Part shown: positions 32,140 to 42,162 of the stretch, one piece after another
How positions within the stretch are numbered: the stretch's first letter is position 1
Layout of the letters: the number at the start of each line of letters is the position of its first letter
From: Pseudomonadota bacterium
Lineage (GTDB): Bacteria > Bdellovibrionota > Bacteriovoracia > Bacteriovoracales > Bacteriovoracaceae
Length of the DNA stretch: 64,000 nt
Assembly (NCBI GenBank): GCA_027487515.1
Contig: JAIYDL010000015.1
Span: 124,001-188,000 of the forward strand
Reading direction: 5' to 3'
The notes under the pieces: generated by a model
Databases searched by the model: none
Told to the model about the DNA's origin: nothing
Seen by the model: only the letters and a program-made list of their open reading frames with translations
Made by a program: the position numbers and the translations under genes

Positions 32140-33713
32140 CAGTCGGTCCTCACGAAGGTGATGTAGAAGCCTTTGGCGAACTTATCCTTACCCATGAGTG
32201 CGGTCACGTTGATCGAAATCTGTTTCCCACCAATCTCGTAGGTCTCCTTCTGGTTCGAGCCCTCATTGTTCGCAGAGCGGTCGCAGAGATCGATGACCGT
32301 CGCGGCGAAGCCCTGATCTCGTGCGGTGTCGAGAATGCTCTGACCTGACGCCGAATTTTCTCTTAGACCAACCAGGTCCTCGGCTTCGGGGTTGATCCGC
32401 TGAATGATCTTCTCGGACGTGAGAATCATCACGGGCCCCTGGGAGCCGGCCAGAAACTCTTCGAGGGCACGGATGTAGGGACCGTCGTCTTCCATGCTCT
32501 GGATCTCTCCAGAATCACTCGATTGGAGTTCCTTGATCCGTCCCAGGATGCTGTTGATGGTGTTCCGGAGCGGGTGCAGCTCTTTAAACATGATCTTCGA
32601 ATCGACTTCTTTCTGGCGCCCCCGAAGGACGCGCTCGATCTGAAGCCGCAGCTCGTCCAAAGGCCGCACGGTCATGTAGTAAAGCATGCCGAAGAAGATG
32701 ATCGCAACCATCCCCGACGTCACGAGGGACTCGAGGTAGGCCTTGGAGTTGTTCGCGGCTTCCGTTGCCAGGGACGTCGGCGCGAAGGTGAGAGCGATGA
32801 TGGCCACGACCACATCCCGGCCCAGGTTCTTATCATGGGCCTTGATCGCTCGTGCGACTCTGACGATGTTCCCCTGGCGCTCAATTTTTTCCTGATCCTG
32901 ATTCTTCTCAACCTTAAAGTACCGGAGCGCCTCAACCGGAAAGGATTCGTTGACGATGGTGTTGAGCTCAGAGACGGGCCGATAGACCCGGCCCTCAGTG
33001 TCGAAGAGCTTGTAGCTCTGGACTCCCTCGGCGTCCTCTCCTTCGAGGAATCCCGTGTAGATCTGATCGAGGTTCTTGTCCCGGAGGAACACGTTGTTGA
33101 GCCGATCCACCTCGGCGGCGTATTGCTTGGCCCGGTAGCCGACTTCCCGGAGGAGAAGCCGCCGGCTATCACTGAGGACGGGGACGATGGTCAGCGAGAT
33201 GTTGATCGCAATGAAGATGAAGAGGAGTGTCCCGACCAGCGAGGCCCACTCGTACTGCTCGTTGAAACTGTAGATGATCGGCATGATCTTGTTCTTGAAG
33301 ATCCAGATCGGCTTCGCGATGATGCTCGCGGGCATCGGCTCGACCTGTTCCAAGTCGTCGTAGGCGTCGTCGTCGCTGTCGTCACCGCTCCGAGTGACCT
33401 TCTTCTTCACGACGACGCGCTTTTCGAGGACGTAGACCACTTGAAGGATAAGGTTCGGGAGCGCGATCTTGTCACCGTCCTTGGTCGTCATACGCTTGAT
33501 GATCTTGCCGTTGATGAGTGTGCCGTTCGAGCTGCCGAGGTCCTCCGCGAACGCCGTCTCTCCGTTGACGGTGACCTTCAGGTGCCGCTTCGAGACACCG
33601 TCGACGGGGACAGCGACGTCGCAGTCGCTCCCGCGGCCGATGATGTTTTCCCCGTCCTTCAGGGGGAACTCTTGCCCCCGGAGTTTTCCGCCGATGACGA
33701 CGAGTTTAAACAT
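32139..33713 (-). CDS. FHA-domain transmembrane sensor with PAS-like end
   Basis: The product has 524 residues from ATG 33713, chosen because GGAGG lies upstream; a start at 33731 is possible but leaves a poorer site. The FHA domain is at 1-95 (GRGSDC, SKRH at 41-44, DLGSSNGT). Two membrane segments at about 157-180 and 330-348 enclose an extracytoplasmic domain of about 150 residues. After the second, RPLDELRLQIERVLRG looks HAMP-like and residues about 410-520 look like a PAS domain. No kinase domain is present. It would link an outside signal to an FHA-based complex. Confidence 0.82.
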   Translation of the reverse strand: MFKLVVIGGKLRGQEFPLKDGENIIGRGSDCDVAVPVDGVSKRHLKVTVNGETAFAEDLGSSNGTLINGKIIKRMTTKDGDKIALPNLILQVVYVLEKRVVVKKKVTRSGDDSDDDAYDDLEQVEPMPASIIAKPIWIFKNKIMPIIYSFNEQYEWASLVGTLLFIFIAINISLTIVPVLSDSRRLLLREVGYRAKQYAAEVDRLNNVFLRDKNLDQIYTGFLEGEDAEGVQSYKLFDTEGRVYRPVSELNTIVNESFPVEALRYFKVEKNQDQEKIERQGNIVRVARAIKAHDKNLGRDVVVAIIALTFAPTSLATEAANNSKAYLESLVTSGMVAIIFFGMLYYMTVRPLDELRLQIERVLRGRQKEVDSKIMFKELHPLRNTINSILGRIKELQSSDSGEIQSMEDDGPYIRALEEFLAGSQGPVMILTSEKIIQRINPEAEDLVGLRENSASGQSILDTARDQGFAATVIDLCDRSANNEGSNQKETYEIGGKQISINVTALMGKDKFAKGFYITFVRTD

Positions 33714-34044
33714 GCCGAACCTCCAAGACATCCCCGACAGAGATTTCGACGGGAAACTGGCCCGCGGGCAGTTCTAAGGTTCTCCGGGATCTGAAAAAGA
33801 AGGCCGTGTGCCGCCAGGGCGCAAGGTTGCGGTAGATCTTGATGATCCGGTTATCCCCGTCGAGGAAAACGACGTCGAGCCGAAACCGCATGAAAAAAGT
33901 ATGGATCCCCGGCGCCGGTTCGAACAGGAACCCGGCCCGGTGGGGCCTGGCGCGGAACATGTACCCCGCCAGCCGGTCCAGGAAATTGTCGGCGTGGACG
34001 ATGTTGGTGGCGATGAGTTTTCCTCCGTGTTCAATCTGGATCAT
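33706..34044 (-). CDS. DUF192 family protein
   Basis: The product has 112 residues from ATG 34044, which overlaps the TadC-like stop (ATGA). It has the DUF192 pattern: DRLAGYMFRARPHRAGFLFEPAP, HTFFMRFRLDVVFLDGDN and LELPAGQFPVEISVGDVLEV. The family is of unknown role and usually secreted, but no signal peptide is seen on this copy. It overlaps the next FHA gene by 8 bases. The operon position between TadC-like and FHA genes suggests a link to the same apparatus. Confidence 0.9.
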   Translation of the reverse strand: MIQIEHGGKLIATNIVHADNFLDRLAGYMFRARPHRAGFLFEPAPGIHTFFMRFRLDVVFLDGDNRIIKIYRNLAPWRHTAFFFRSRRTLELPAGQFPVEISVGDVLEVRHV

Positions 34045-35531
34045 GGCTTCCCCGATACCATTTTTAAGATCATCGGCGCGAAGATGGCGACGAGGACCGC
34101 AGGGAGAATAAAAAAGATCATCGGAATGAGAATCTTCGTCGCCGCCGTGGCCCCTTGCTGTTCTGCGCGGGAGGAGCGCTTGACCCGAAGTTCGTTCGAA
34201 AGTTGCTTCAAGAGGGGCGCAATCGAAGCACCGACGCTGTCGGCGGCGATGAGTGTGGCGCAGAAGGAGTTGATCTCGATCACGTTCACGCGCCACCCGA
34301 GTTGCCGGAGACCTTCCGCTCGAGAGGACCCGATTTTGGTTTCACGGATCAGGGTCTCGAACTCCTCCACCAGGGGACTCAACGGTGCCTTCTCAATCAC
34401 TCTCTGAATCGCGGCCATGAAATCCAGGCCCGCTTCGACAGAAAGGGCGAGCATGTCGACGATGAACGGCATCGCCCGCAGGACGTCGTCCGCGCGCTTT
34501 TTGATCATGCCGCTTAACCAGACATCGGGGTAGAAGAATCCGACCACGCCCATCGCCGGAGTGATGGCCAGGGACCAATCACTTTCGGTGATGTACCGGA
34601 CCGCCAGGAAGGCAAACGGTCCACCGATGATCATGAAGAACTTCAGCGCGACGAACTCCTCCGGAGTCATCTCTTTGCCGAGGCCCGCGTTGGCGAGCTT
34701 TTGGCGATACCGGGTACGGAAGTTCTGCTTGTGCTTCGAGCTCTGAACGATCGGTAGGAAGTAGCGCTTGTAGAACGGTCTCGTGACCTTGAGGAACAGG
34801 GCCTGGCTCTTGCCCTTGGTCGAATTCTCCGCTTCCTCGAGGGCCTCCTGAGTTTTGTACTTGTCCTGATCTTCGAGCATGACACGGACGATGAGGAAGA
34901 TCGCGACGAAGATCAGCACCAACGGCGCATAGAGCAGGGCCGGACTATCTTGCTGGAACTTCTTCTCCTCATTCGATCCCGCCCGATGGACGAGGTACTC
35001 GGTCCCCTTCGAGGTCACGAGCACGCAGGATGCTTTCGCCCGCGCCTGTTCCTCATCCGAGGTGTACGTCTTGGCCGGGATCGTCTCCCCGTTTCTTCGC
35101 TTCTGCTGCTCGAGCTCTTCGGGACTTACTTTCTCGAGCACGAGCGACGCAAGGCCCTCTCGGTCGAGGTAGATCCGGTCTGAGAGCCAGTGATTCTTTT
35201 TGGGACTAATCGACAGCGAACTATTGGGAACGAACACGCCGCCGCCGCCGGTGAACGTCACCGCATCGAGGAACACTGTGCACTCTTGCTGGGGCTTATT
35301 GAGGACCGAGAGCACCTTGAACTTCCCGACGTCACCGGAGGGAGTCTTGTAAAAGAAGATGGTGTCTCGAGCGAGCTTCGAGAGCGGGATGGGCTTCTCC
35401 GCAAACGGTTTATTTCGGCCCGCGATGCACTCGGCGCTCATGTCGTTGAAATCTTCGGCGCAGGTCTGCGACCACGCATTCGCGCTGAGCATAAGGGCCG
35501 CTAGCAATGACCAAACCCAGATAGTATTCAT
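34041..35531 (-). CDS. tadC: TadC/GspF-like secretion inner-membrane protein with an extra N-terminal domain
   Basis: The product has 496 residues. Residues 1-20 are a signal peptide and about 20-195 an extracytoplasmic domain with several Cys, not part of a usual TadC. A membrane segment is at about 203-220. From about 255 the T2SSF domain follows: KFFMIIGGPFAFLAVRY, ALSVEAGLDFMAAIQRVIEKAPLSPLVEEF, then LKQLSNELRVKRSSRAEQQGATAATKILIP and a last membrane helix. TadC is an inner-membrane part of Flp pilus machines. The other tad genes are not in the window; it opens the run of DUF192 and FHA genes, with its own promoter region upstream. Confidence 0.85.
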   Translation of the reverse strand: MNTIWVWSLLAALMLSANAWSQTCAEDFNDMSAECIAGRNKPFAEKPIPLSKLARDTIFFYKTPSGDVGKFKVLSVLNKPQQECTVFLDAVTFTGGGGVFVPNSSLSISPKKNHWLSDRIYLDREGLASLVLEKVSPEELEQQKRRNGETIPAKTYTSDEEQARAKASCVLVTSKGTEYLVHRAGSNEEKKFQQDSPALLYAPLVLIFVAIFLIVRVMLEDQDKYKTQEALEEAENSTKGKSQALFLKVTRPFYKRYFLPIVQSSKHKQNFRTRYRQKLANAGLGKEMTPEEFVALKFFMIIGGPFAFLAVRYITESDWSLAITPAMGVVGFFYPDVWLSGMIKKRADDVLRAMPFIVDMLALSVEAGLDFMAAIQRVIEKAPLSPLVEEFETLIRETKIGSSRAEGLRQLGWRVNVIEINSFCATLIAADSVGASIAPLLKQLSNELRVKRSSRAEQQGATAATKILIPMIFFILPAVLVAIFAPMILKMVSGKP

Positions 35532-35607
35532 AGACCTCGGTTCTCAAAACGAGATTACTTTAAGAGTAACAACAAATTGCTAAGGGTTAGAAATTTCAGG
35601 AAATGGG

Positions 35608-35637
35608 AAAAAAGTGCTCCTGGCCTGAGCTTAGGCC
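35608..35637 (-). terminator. Possible weak terminator after nagZ
   Basis: On the minus strand right after the nagZ stop, a short hairpin is possible (GGCCT/AGGCC at 35633-35637 with 35622-35626, or GCTC/GAGC) before TTTTTT at 35613-35608. The stem is short, so termination is probably partial. Confidence 0.4.
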
Positions 35638-36705
35638 TTAGCTACGAATCGCTCGGAATTGCTCGACGAGGGCCTTGGCTGCGGCCGAGGAGAATGCTTC
35701 AGTTATCTTCGGAATGTAGATGGGTTGGTAGGTCGCAAAATGCTCCTTCTTGCAGCGCTCAATCCGTGCCAGCTTCTCAATCATACTTTCCTTCTTGAGA
35801 ACCTTCTTCCTGACCGCTTCTCTGACCGCCGAGAGTGCCTTGCTGGCCTCTTCGAGAGAGGTGTAGCGAAGGATGTCAGCTCCAGCGGCGAGCGCTCCTA
35901 GCGCTGCCTCATCCCGACCGAATCTATCGGTGATGGCACGCAGGTCAAGGGCATCGGTGATCGTGATCTTCGAAAACTTCGTCTCCTGCCGCAGGAACTC
36001 ATAGGCCCTTGGACTCAGGCTCGCAGGCAACTTGTCATCCAAGGCGTCCATCAGGAGATGACCCATCAGCATGAACTCGACCCGTGAACGGGAGGCTTTG
36101 ATGAACGGCACGAGTTCTCGCCGCCGGAGCTCATCTTGGTCTGTCTTCAGCAGCGGGAGGTCAAAGTGCGGGTCCCGTGCAGTGTCTCCGTGGCCCGGAA
36201 AATGCTTCGCGCAGGCCAGGACTCCATTGGTCTGAACGCCACGGATCGCGGCGCTGATGTACTTCTCGACGGTCTGGGCATCTCGACCGTAGGATCGGTC
36301 TCCGATGAATTTATTATCAGGGTTGGTAAGGATGTCGCAGCACGGAGAATAGAGGAGATTCACCCCGCACGCATTGAGCTCCTTTGCCATGACTTCATGG
36401 ACCTCGAAGACAAGCTTCGGGGAATTCAGGGATGCGAGATCCAGCATCGACGGGAACTGAGTGAAGTGCGTCTTAAACCGCGATCCTCGACCGCCTTCCT
36501 GGTCGACGGAGATGAACAGCGGGTATTCGTCCCGGTGCTTTTGGATAGAATTCACGAGCTCTGCGAGCTGCGCCGGAGCTTCAAAGTTCACAGAGGATAG
36601 GTAGACTCCCCCGAGCTTCTCGTTCTTGATGAAATCAACTTCCTCCGGCAGAAGGGTTGTCCCCTTGAGGCCCGTGATGAAAAGTTGCCCGAAGTTGTCC
36701 ACCAT
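35638..36705 (-). CDS. nagZ: Beta-N-acetylhexosaminidase
   Basis: The product has 355 residues, a single GH3 domain as in NagZ. Marks are ISVDQEGGRGSRFK (about 66-79), GDRSYGRDAQTVEKY, KHFPGHGDTARDPHFDLPLL with the general acid/base His-Asp pair of NagZ, and ITDALDLRAI with the nucleophile Asp. It removes terminal GlcNAc from peptidoglycan fragments during recycling. It is the last gene of the mreB operon, 5 bases after the lipoprotein gene. No signal peptide, so cytoplasmic. Confidence 0.93.
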   Translation of the reverse strand: MVDNFGQLFITGLKGTTLLPEEVDFIKNEKLGGVYLSSVNFEAPAQLAELVNSIQKHRDEYPLFISVDQEGGRGSRFKTHFTQFPSMLDLASLNSPKLVFEVHEVMAKELNACGVNLLYSPCCDILTNPDNKFIGDRSYGRDAQTVEKYISAAIRGVQTNGVLACAKHFPGHGDTARDPHFDLPLLKTDQDELRRRELVPFIKASRSRVEFMLMGHLLMDALDDKLPASLSPRAYEFLRQETKFSKITITDALDLRAITDRFGRDEAALGALAAGADILRYTSLEEASKALSAVREAVRKKVLKKESMIEKLARIERCKKEHFATYQPIYIPKITEAFSSAAAKALVEQFRAIRS

Positions 36706-36710
36706 TTACC

Positions 36711-37475
36711 TCACTCGTCTTCAACGATTTCCTGGCCCGGGGGAGCGATCGTGATCCCCTGCGAGATCCAGGCAACCTTCACCAGCTCGTAGGATTTGGT
36801 GAACTGGTAAGAGATCACCTGCTCTTCCACTTCTACAATATATCTGAAAAGCCCATTAATTTCGCCATCAAACTTTATGGCCGCACGGTCGAACAATTTC
36901 TGACCCGTTTTCGTCAGGAGATCCTGAACGTAAGGAAAAGAGTCCCAGACGAGGAGGAAATCGAAGCGCCTCCCTTCGATGAGTCGGGCGTTCTCGAGGA
37001 GATTCGAGCGCGCGAGGCACTCCGGGAGTTGACCAAAAAAACAGAGGTACTTTGCTTTGGGAACCGGAACCTCGGAGGTTCCCTGCCACTTTGGTTCGGG
37101 ACTCTCCAGGGTCATCCGCATCGCGCGCTTCCCTGGCACGAGCTGCATCCGGGAGACGTATTTTTTTCCCTCGATCCAAACCGTGTATTCGGAGGCCTGG
37201 GGCCGGACGATGAGCAGTCGCTGAGATCCGTTCCGAATGGAGCCGATCTGTGAAAGCATCACACTCTTTTCAAGCAAGCGCCCACCGCTCTTTTTATCTA
37301 AGAGCTGGGCCCGGGTGACGAGCTTACTGCCGACGAGCTTCGTCTCCCGGCTGAGTGTGAAGGTCCCACTTTCATCGACGTAGGAGTAACTGGTCTTCGC
37401 GTCTCCATTGCCACCGAGCGGTGTTCTCGCACAGGACACGGTAAAAAAAACAACGAGGAACGGAAGCGGATTCAC
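36711..37475 (-). CDS. Lipoprotein of unknown function
   Basis: The product has 254 residues with a lipoprotein signal ending TVSC (C15). I recognise no family. The mature chain is mostly beta-like with alternating charged residues (for example GTFTLSRETKLVGSKLV). It sits between the PilZ protein and NagZ genes, overlapping the PilZ stop by 4 bases, so it is probably linked to wall growth. It is envelope-located by the lipobox. Confidence 0.75.
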   Translation of the reverse strand: MNPLPFLVVFFTVSCARTPLGGNGDAKTSYSYVDESGTFTLSRETKLVGSKLVTRAQLLDKKSGGRLLEKSVMLSQIGSIRNGSQRLLIVRPQASEYTVWIEGKKYVSRMQLVPGKRAMRMTLESPEPKWQGTSEVPVPKAKYLCFFGQLPECLARSNLLENARLIEGRRFDFLLVWDSFPYVQDLLTKTGQKLFDRAAIKFDGEINGLFRYIVEVEEQVISYQFTKSYELVKVAWISQGITIAPPGQEIVEDE

Positions 37476-38284
37476 TTAACGAAGTTCTCGAAGTCTTTAT
37501 TGTGATCGTTCTGCCGCAGAAGCTCGTTGATCTTTTTCCCAATCTTCTCGTCGAGCGAAGTGGGGAGCTCTTCGAAGTGCACACCGAGCTTGTACTTCTT
37601 GATATTCTTATCCTGAGAGATGTAATCGACGGCGTAGACGATCTTGGCCTTCGGGATCACGATGTCTTCGTCGGAGAACCGGATGATCGCGTTGTCGAAG
37701 ACAGTTTCCTTCTTGAAGTAACCGATCTCCTGCTCTCCCACGTGGAGGGCCATGCCCGTGGTGGAGAGGTCTTGGATCCGAATCTTGATCTGACCATCTT
37801 TCTGGGCTTCTCCGCCCTCAACGATCGAAAGGAAGTTTTTAAACAGGCCCGTCTGACTACTCCCGGTCTTCAGATCAACGACTTTGCCACCTTCGTAGGC
37901 CTCCGGAAGCTCGAACACCGCCCACACCTCGTAGAGCGGATAGGTCATGAGCCGGTAGCTCGTTCGTCGCTCCGATTTGAAGATGTGCTCTTTGAAGAGC
38001 AGGACCGCGTGTCCGTCGATGGCAACCTGATACGTGCACTCGGCGAAGAAATTCATCCCTCGCAGATCGAACGCGCAGAGGACGAGGTCCCCCTGTTTAA
38101 AATGGATCGCGGAGGTATTCAACACGAGCTCCATCCGCTCTTTATCAAACTGGAGCGTGCTGTAACTGTGCTTATCCTTACTGCCCTTCGTCCAAATCGT
38201 AACCAGGCCCCGGGATTGCCCGAGAAGCGATAAGCGACTTCGGGTTTCGGTCTTGTCCTGCTTACTAAAAAAAATTTGCGACAT
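37472..38284 (-). CDS. PilZ-domain protein (probable c-di-GMP effector)
   Basis: The product has 270 residues. The C-terminal half has the PilZ motifs: RRTSYR near 105-110 gives the R-x3-R arm and DLSTTGMAL near 172-180 gives the D-x-S-x2-G motif, both needed to bind c-di-GMP. The N-terminal part fits a YcgR-type beta domain. It lies 3 bases after mreB on the same strand and overlaps the following lipoprotein gene. c-di-GMP control of wall growth or shape is inferred from the operon. No membrane segment is seen. Confidence 0.88.
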   Translation of the reverse strand: MSQIFFSKQDKTETRSRLSLLGQSRGLVTIWTKGSKDKHSYSTLQFDKERMELVLNTSAIHFKQGDLVLCAFDLRGMNFFAECTYQVAIDGHAVLLFKEHIFKSERRTSYRLMTYPLYEVWAVFELPEAYEGGKVVDLKTGSSQTGLFKNFLSIVEGGEAQKDGQIKIRIQDLSTTGMALHVGEQEIGYFKKETVFDNAIIRFSDEDIVIPKAKIVYAVDYISQDKNIKKYKLGVHFEELPTSLDEKIGKKINELLRQNDHNKDFENFVK

Positions 38285-38287
38285 GGG

Positions 38288-39334
<1,047 letters not shown>

Positions 39335-39483
39335 TTAACTAGCGTCTCATAGGCCCATGTCACGCATATGAAGAGTAAAATAAAGGGACCGGGCAGTATC
39401 ATAAAAATTTATCACTTAGGGCCGCTATGGACAAGAATTTAAACAGGATTCTTTTCCGAGTGATTCCCTCGGCCATGTTAAAT

Positions 39484-39512
39484 TTGCGCCTAACTTTTTC
39501 CACCGGTAAGAT
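39484..39512 (+). promoter_or_regulatory. Promoter of hpt
   Basis: TTGCGC (39484-39489), a 17-base spacer and TAAGAT (39507-39512) precede AAGGA at 39525-39529 and the ATG at 39539. Four of six bases match each consensus box. Confidence 0.55.
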
Positions 39513-39538
39513 AGATTTCAACCTAAGGAATCCGCACC

Positions 39539-40105
39539 ATGAGCGATGAAAAGAACAAGTTCCCCTCCACCTTCGTCTCTTCGCAGTTCGTAAAGTACAT
39601 CGACGCAAAAGAGATCAAAGGCATCGTCGAGGCCTTGGGCAACACGCTTTCTCAAAAGTACCAAGGTCAGGATCTTGTCCTCATCGGCGTTCTCAAGGGA
39701 AGCATGGTCTTTTTGGCGGACCTCGCCAGAGAAATCAAAGGGGTCAAGGTTTACGTGGACTTCGTGAAGCTCCAGGCGGTCGGTCGCAGCAAAGAAAACC
39801 ACGGCACGATCACTATCAGCAAGGACATTACCACCAATCTGATGGATCGCAACGTCGTCATCGTCGAAGAGATCGTCGACACAGGCCGGGCCTTAAGCTT
39901 CCTTAAGAAGCGACTCCTTTTAAGCTCCCCGAGATCCCTCGAGGTCATTACGCTGTTCGACAAGCCGTACAAACGGACGGTCAACATCCAGCCCGACCTC
40001 ACGGGGAAGAAGATCGAGGATCAGTTCATCGTCGGGTATGGCCTAGACCTCGAAGATTACGGGCGGAACTTCGAGCAGCTCTACTACCTGAAGTATCCGA
40101 ACTAG
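39539..40105 (+). CDS. hpt: Hypoxanthine phosphoribosyltransferase
   Basis: The product has 188 residues. The PRPP-binding motif VVIVEEIVDTGRAL is at about 104-117, and the IGVLKGSMVFLADLAREI segment near 49-66 is the usual early loop. It joins hypoxanthine (and possibly guanine) to PRPP in purine salvage. It converges on the LpoA-like gene with 15 bases between stops and has its own promoter. Confidence 0.95.
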   Translation: MSDEKNKFPSTFVSSQFVKYIDAKEIKGIVEALGNTLSQKYQGQDLVLIGVLKGSMVFLADLAREIKGVKVYVDFVKLQAVGRSKENHGTITISKDITTNLMDRNVVIVEEIVDTGRALSFLKKRLLLSSPRSLEVITLFDKPYKRTVNIQPDLTGKKIEDQFIVGYGLDLEDYGRNFEQLYYLKYPN

Positions 40106-40120
40106 AGGGAATCGTAAGCC

Positions 40121-42055
40121 TCAGGGGGCCACGTCACCGAAGAGCTTAACGATCTCGCCGTGAGTGATCGCTAAGGAATTCATCTTCTTTAGCCAGACAC
40201 CTTCTCTGAAATCCCAGTGCGTCGATAAACCTGTCAAAGAAGCGACCTTCAGCTTACCGTCGAAATCATCGCGGCTAGTGACTTCCCCAGTGAGGCGCAG
40301 AATCTCCGCACCGAGCTTCATGGCGTCGAGAGTGAGGATTTCGATGAGGCCCGCGGGTTTCCCATTCAGTTCAAGATACTTGGCAAGCATCTGTTCGTTG
40401 AGGTCCCGAGGATCATCCCCGACGAAGTAGAGGGTCCCGAGATTCTTCTGCTCCTTGAGGAGCGACTTCGAAACCCAGCTCGGACCCCCGACCACCTTGA
40501 TCCGGTTCGCGTCGTAGTAGTTAAGAGTAGGAATGAGTTGCGTCGCTTCGTGGGGATAGGTCGCCATGAAGACCCAGTCAAAGTCGAGCACCGGCGGCAG
40601 CGTCTGAACCCGCCGGATCGTCGTCTTCTCAAGGGCGAAAACGTCGTCCAGGATCTTCAGCTCCTCCGACCGTTCTCGGGGGTACTTGAGGCCCAGGAAG
40701 AGCTGCGCCGTATCCCGGTAATCATGGGTGTTCTTCTGGAAGCTTGCGACGGATGTGATCTGAAGATTCTTGGCCGCAGCTTTACGCCAGATCTCATCCA
40801 CGTAGCTCTTGCCCGCTTCGTTCTCCGGGAAAATGACCCCGACGCGGGACCCGAACTTCTTGATCATGTCTTCAGACAGGAGCGCCTCGATCTGAGATTC
40901 CACGGAGCCCTGGACTTCGATCAAGTGATGGTTCTTCTCATCCTTGGGAAGATTGATCTGAGAAAGAGAAATGTAGAGCACACCGTACTTCCTCGCTTCG
41001 AGGTATTCCGCTTTCGCGGCTTCCGGGAAAAGGCCCCCGATGATGAAAGCAACCTTGTTCTCACGGATCAGTTCAAGGACGGCCTGAGATCCTTGGGCGG
41101 GGGAGTCGGCCGAGTCCTTGGTGTGTATCTTAACCGTCTCCCCGAAGCCGAGAGTCTTCAGGCCCGTGTCCACGCCCGTGAGGGCTTTTTGCCCGAAGCT
41201 TAGCTTCTCCCCGGAGAGCGGGAGGACGAGGCCAATGTCAGTGACGCTAATGCGCCCCGAGTTCTCGAGACGGAGTTCAAAATCCTTTACGAATTTAGAT
41301 ACACTCTCGTCATCGCTGAACTCGCCTCGGAGCCACTTCATGAGGTCCACGGCCCCCGACTTATCGCCGGAGACGTAGCGCTCCTCCACCTCTTGCTGCG
41401 CAAGGAGAGCTGCCGCGTAGTTCTTGGTTCCACCCTGCTCTTCTAAGAGTTCGACTTTTTTGCCCGGCGCGAGTTTGACGTAGGAGTCCCGCATCGGTGC
41501 GAAGAGGGAGGAGGTCAGCGCGTCTCCGGTCGACTTCACGTCGGTCAGGAGGAGCAACGAGGAGCTCACGATCCGCTCCGGATCCTGAACTTTATTTCCA
41601 TACGCGAGGGAAAGGTGGGCGAACTTTTTGATCTCCGGGGCCGTCAGTTGATGGCGGTCAATCTTCTGCAGCCGGTCCTTGAGCTCGGTGAACTGGTTCA
41701 GCTTAAAATGACCACTGCCCATGTTGAGCTGGAGCTGGCTGTAGAGCTGCCCATCTTTCGGAGCATACTTTTCTGAGACTTCAAAGTTGAGAATCGCTTT
41801 CTCAACTTCACCGATGTTGAAGAGAGTGACTCCCTTCAAATTGTACTTCAGAGCTTTTTCAGTGGGAGAGAGATCGGCGTCGGCCAACTCGCCGAGCTTC
41901 TCGATGGCCTGCTTCGCCTTGTTGGCCCGAAACAGGGCCCGGGCTTCGTCGAGTTTCTGTTTGGCAACGTCGGAGATCCTAGACTCGTCGATGGGCTTCT
42001 TCTTGATCTGCGTACACGCAGCGGCGATGAGGAGGATCACGAGAAGAATACGCAT
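40121..42055 (-). CDS. Penicillin-binding protein activator (LpoA-like lipoprotein)
   Basis: The product has 644 residues with a lipobox IAAAC (C15). Residues about 25-260 are TPR-like helices; about 270-640 form a type 1 periplasmic-binding fold (ISVTDIGLVLPLSGEKLSFGQKALTGVDTGLK start). This is the layout of LpoA (LppC family), an outer-membrane lipoprotein that activates the class A synthase PBP1A. Length is near that of E. coli LpoA. It follows dnaJ on the same strand, 107 bases apart, with AAAGGGA as ribosome site. Its partner synthase is not in the window. Confidence 0.85.
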   Translation of the reverse strand: MRILLVILLIAAACTQIKKKPIDESRISDVAKQKLDEARALFRANKAKQAIEKLGELADADLSPTEKALKYNLKGVTLFNIGEVEKAILNFEVSEKYAPKDGQLYSQLQLNMGSGHFKLNQFTELKDRLQKIDRHQLTAPEIKKFAHLSLAYGNKVQDPERIVSSSLLLLTDVKSTGDALTSSLFAPMRDSYVKLAPGKKVELLEEQGGTKNYAAALLAQQEVEERYVSGDKSGAVDLMKWLRGEFSDDESVSKFVKDFELRLENSGRISVTDIGLVLPLSGEKLSFGQKALTGVDTGLKTLGFGETVKIHTKDSADSPAQGSQAVLELIRENKVAFIIGGLFPEAAKAEYLEARKYGVLYISLSQINLPKDEKNHHLIEVQGSVESQIEALLSEDMIKKFGSRVGVIFPENEAGKSYVDEIWRKAAAKNLQITSVASFQKNTHDYRDTAQLFLGLKYPRERSEELKILDDVFALEKTTIRRVQTLPPVLDFDWVFMATYPHEATQLIPTLNYYDANRIKVVGGPSWVSKSLLKEQKNLGTLYFVGDDPRDLNEQMLAKYLELNGKPAGLIEILTLDAMKLGAEILRLTGEVTSRDDFDGKLKVASLTGLSTHWDFREGVWLKKMNSLAITHGEIVKLFGDVAP

Positions 42056-42162
42056 AGGTTCCCTTTTTACAAAAAAAACGGCTCCTCCGATTCTACCCTC
42101 GGTTAAAAAAAATGTCTCTTCTAATTGGCCGAGGCACGGGTGCCCCGACCGATCTAAAAGTT

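Noticed and set aside
32523..33794. 423-residue forward frame
   Set aside because: Antisense to the FHA sensor gene, biased Asp/Glu/Leu composition.
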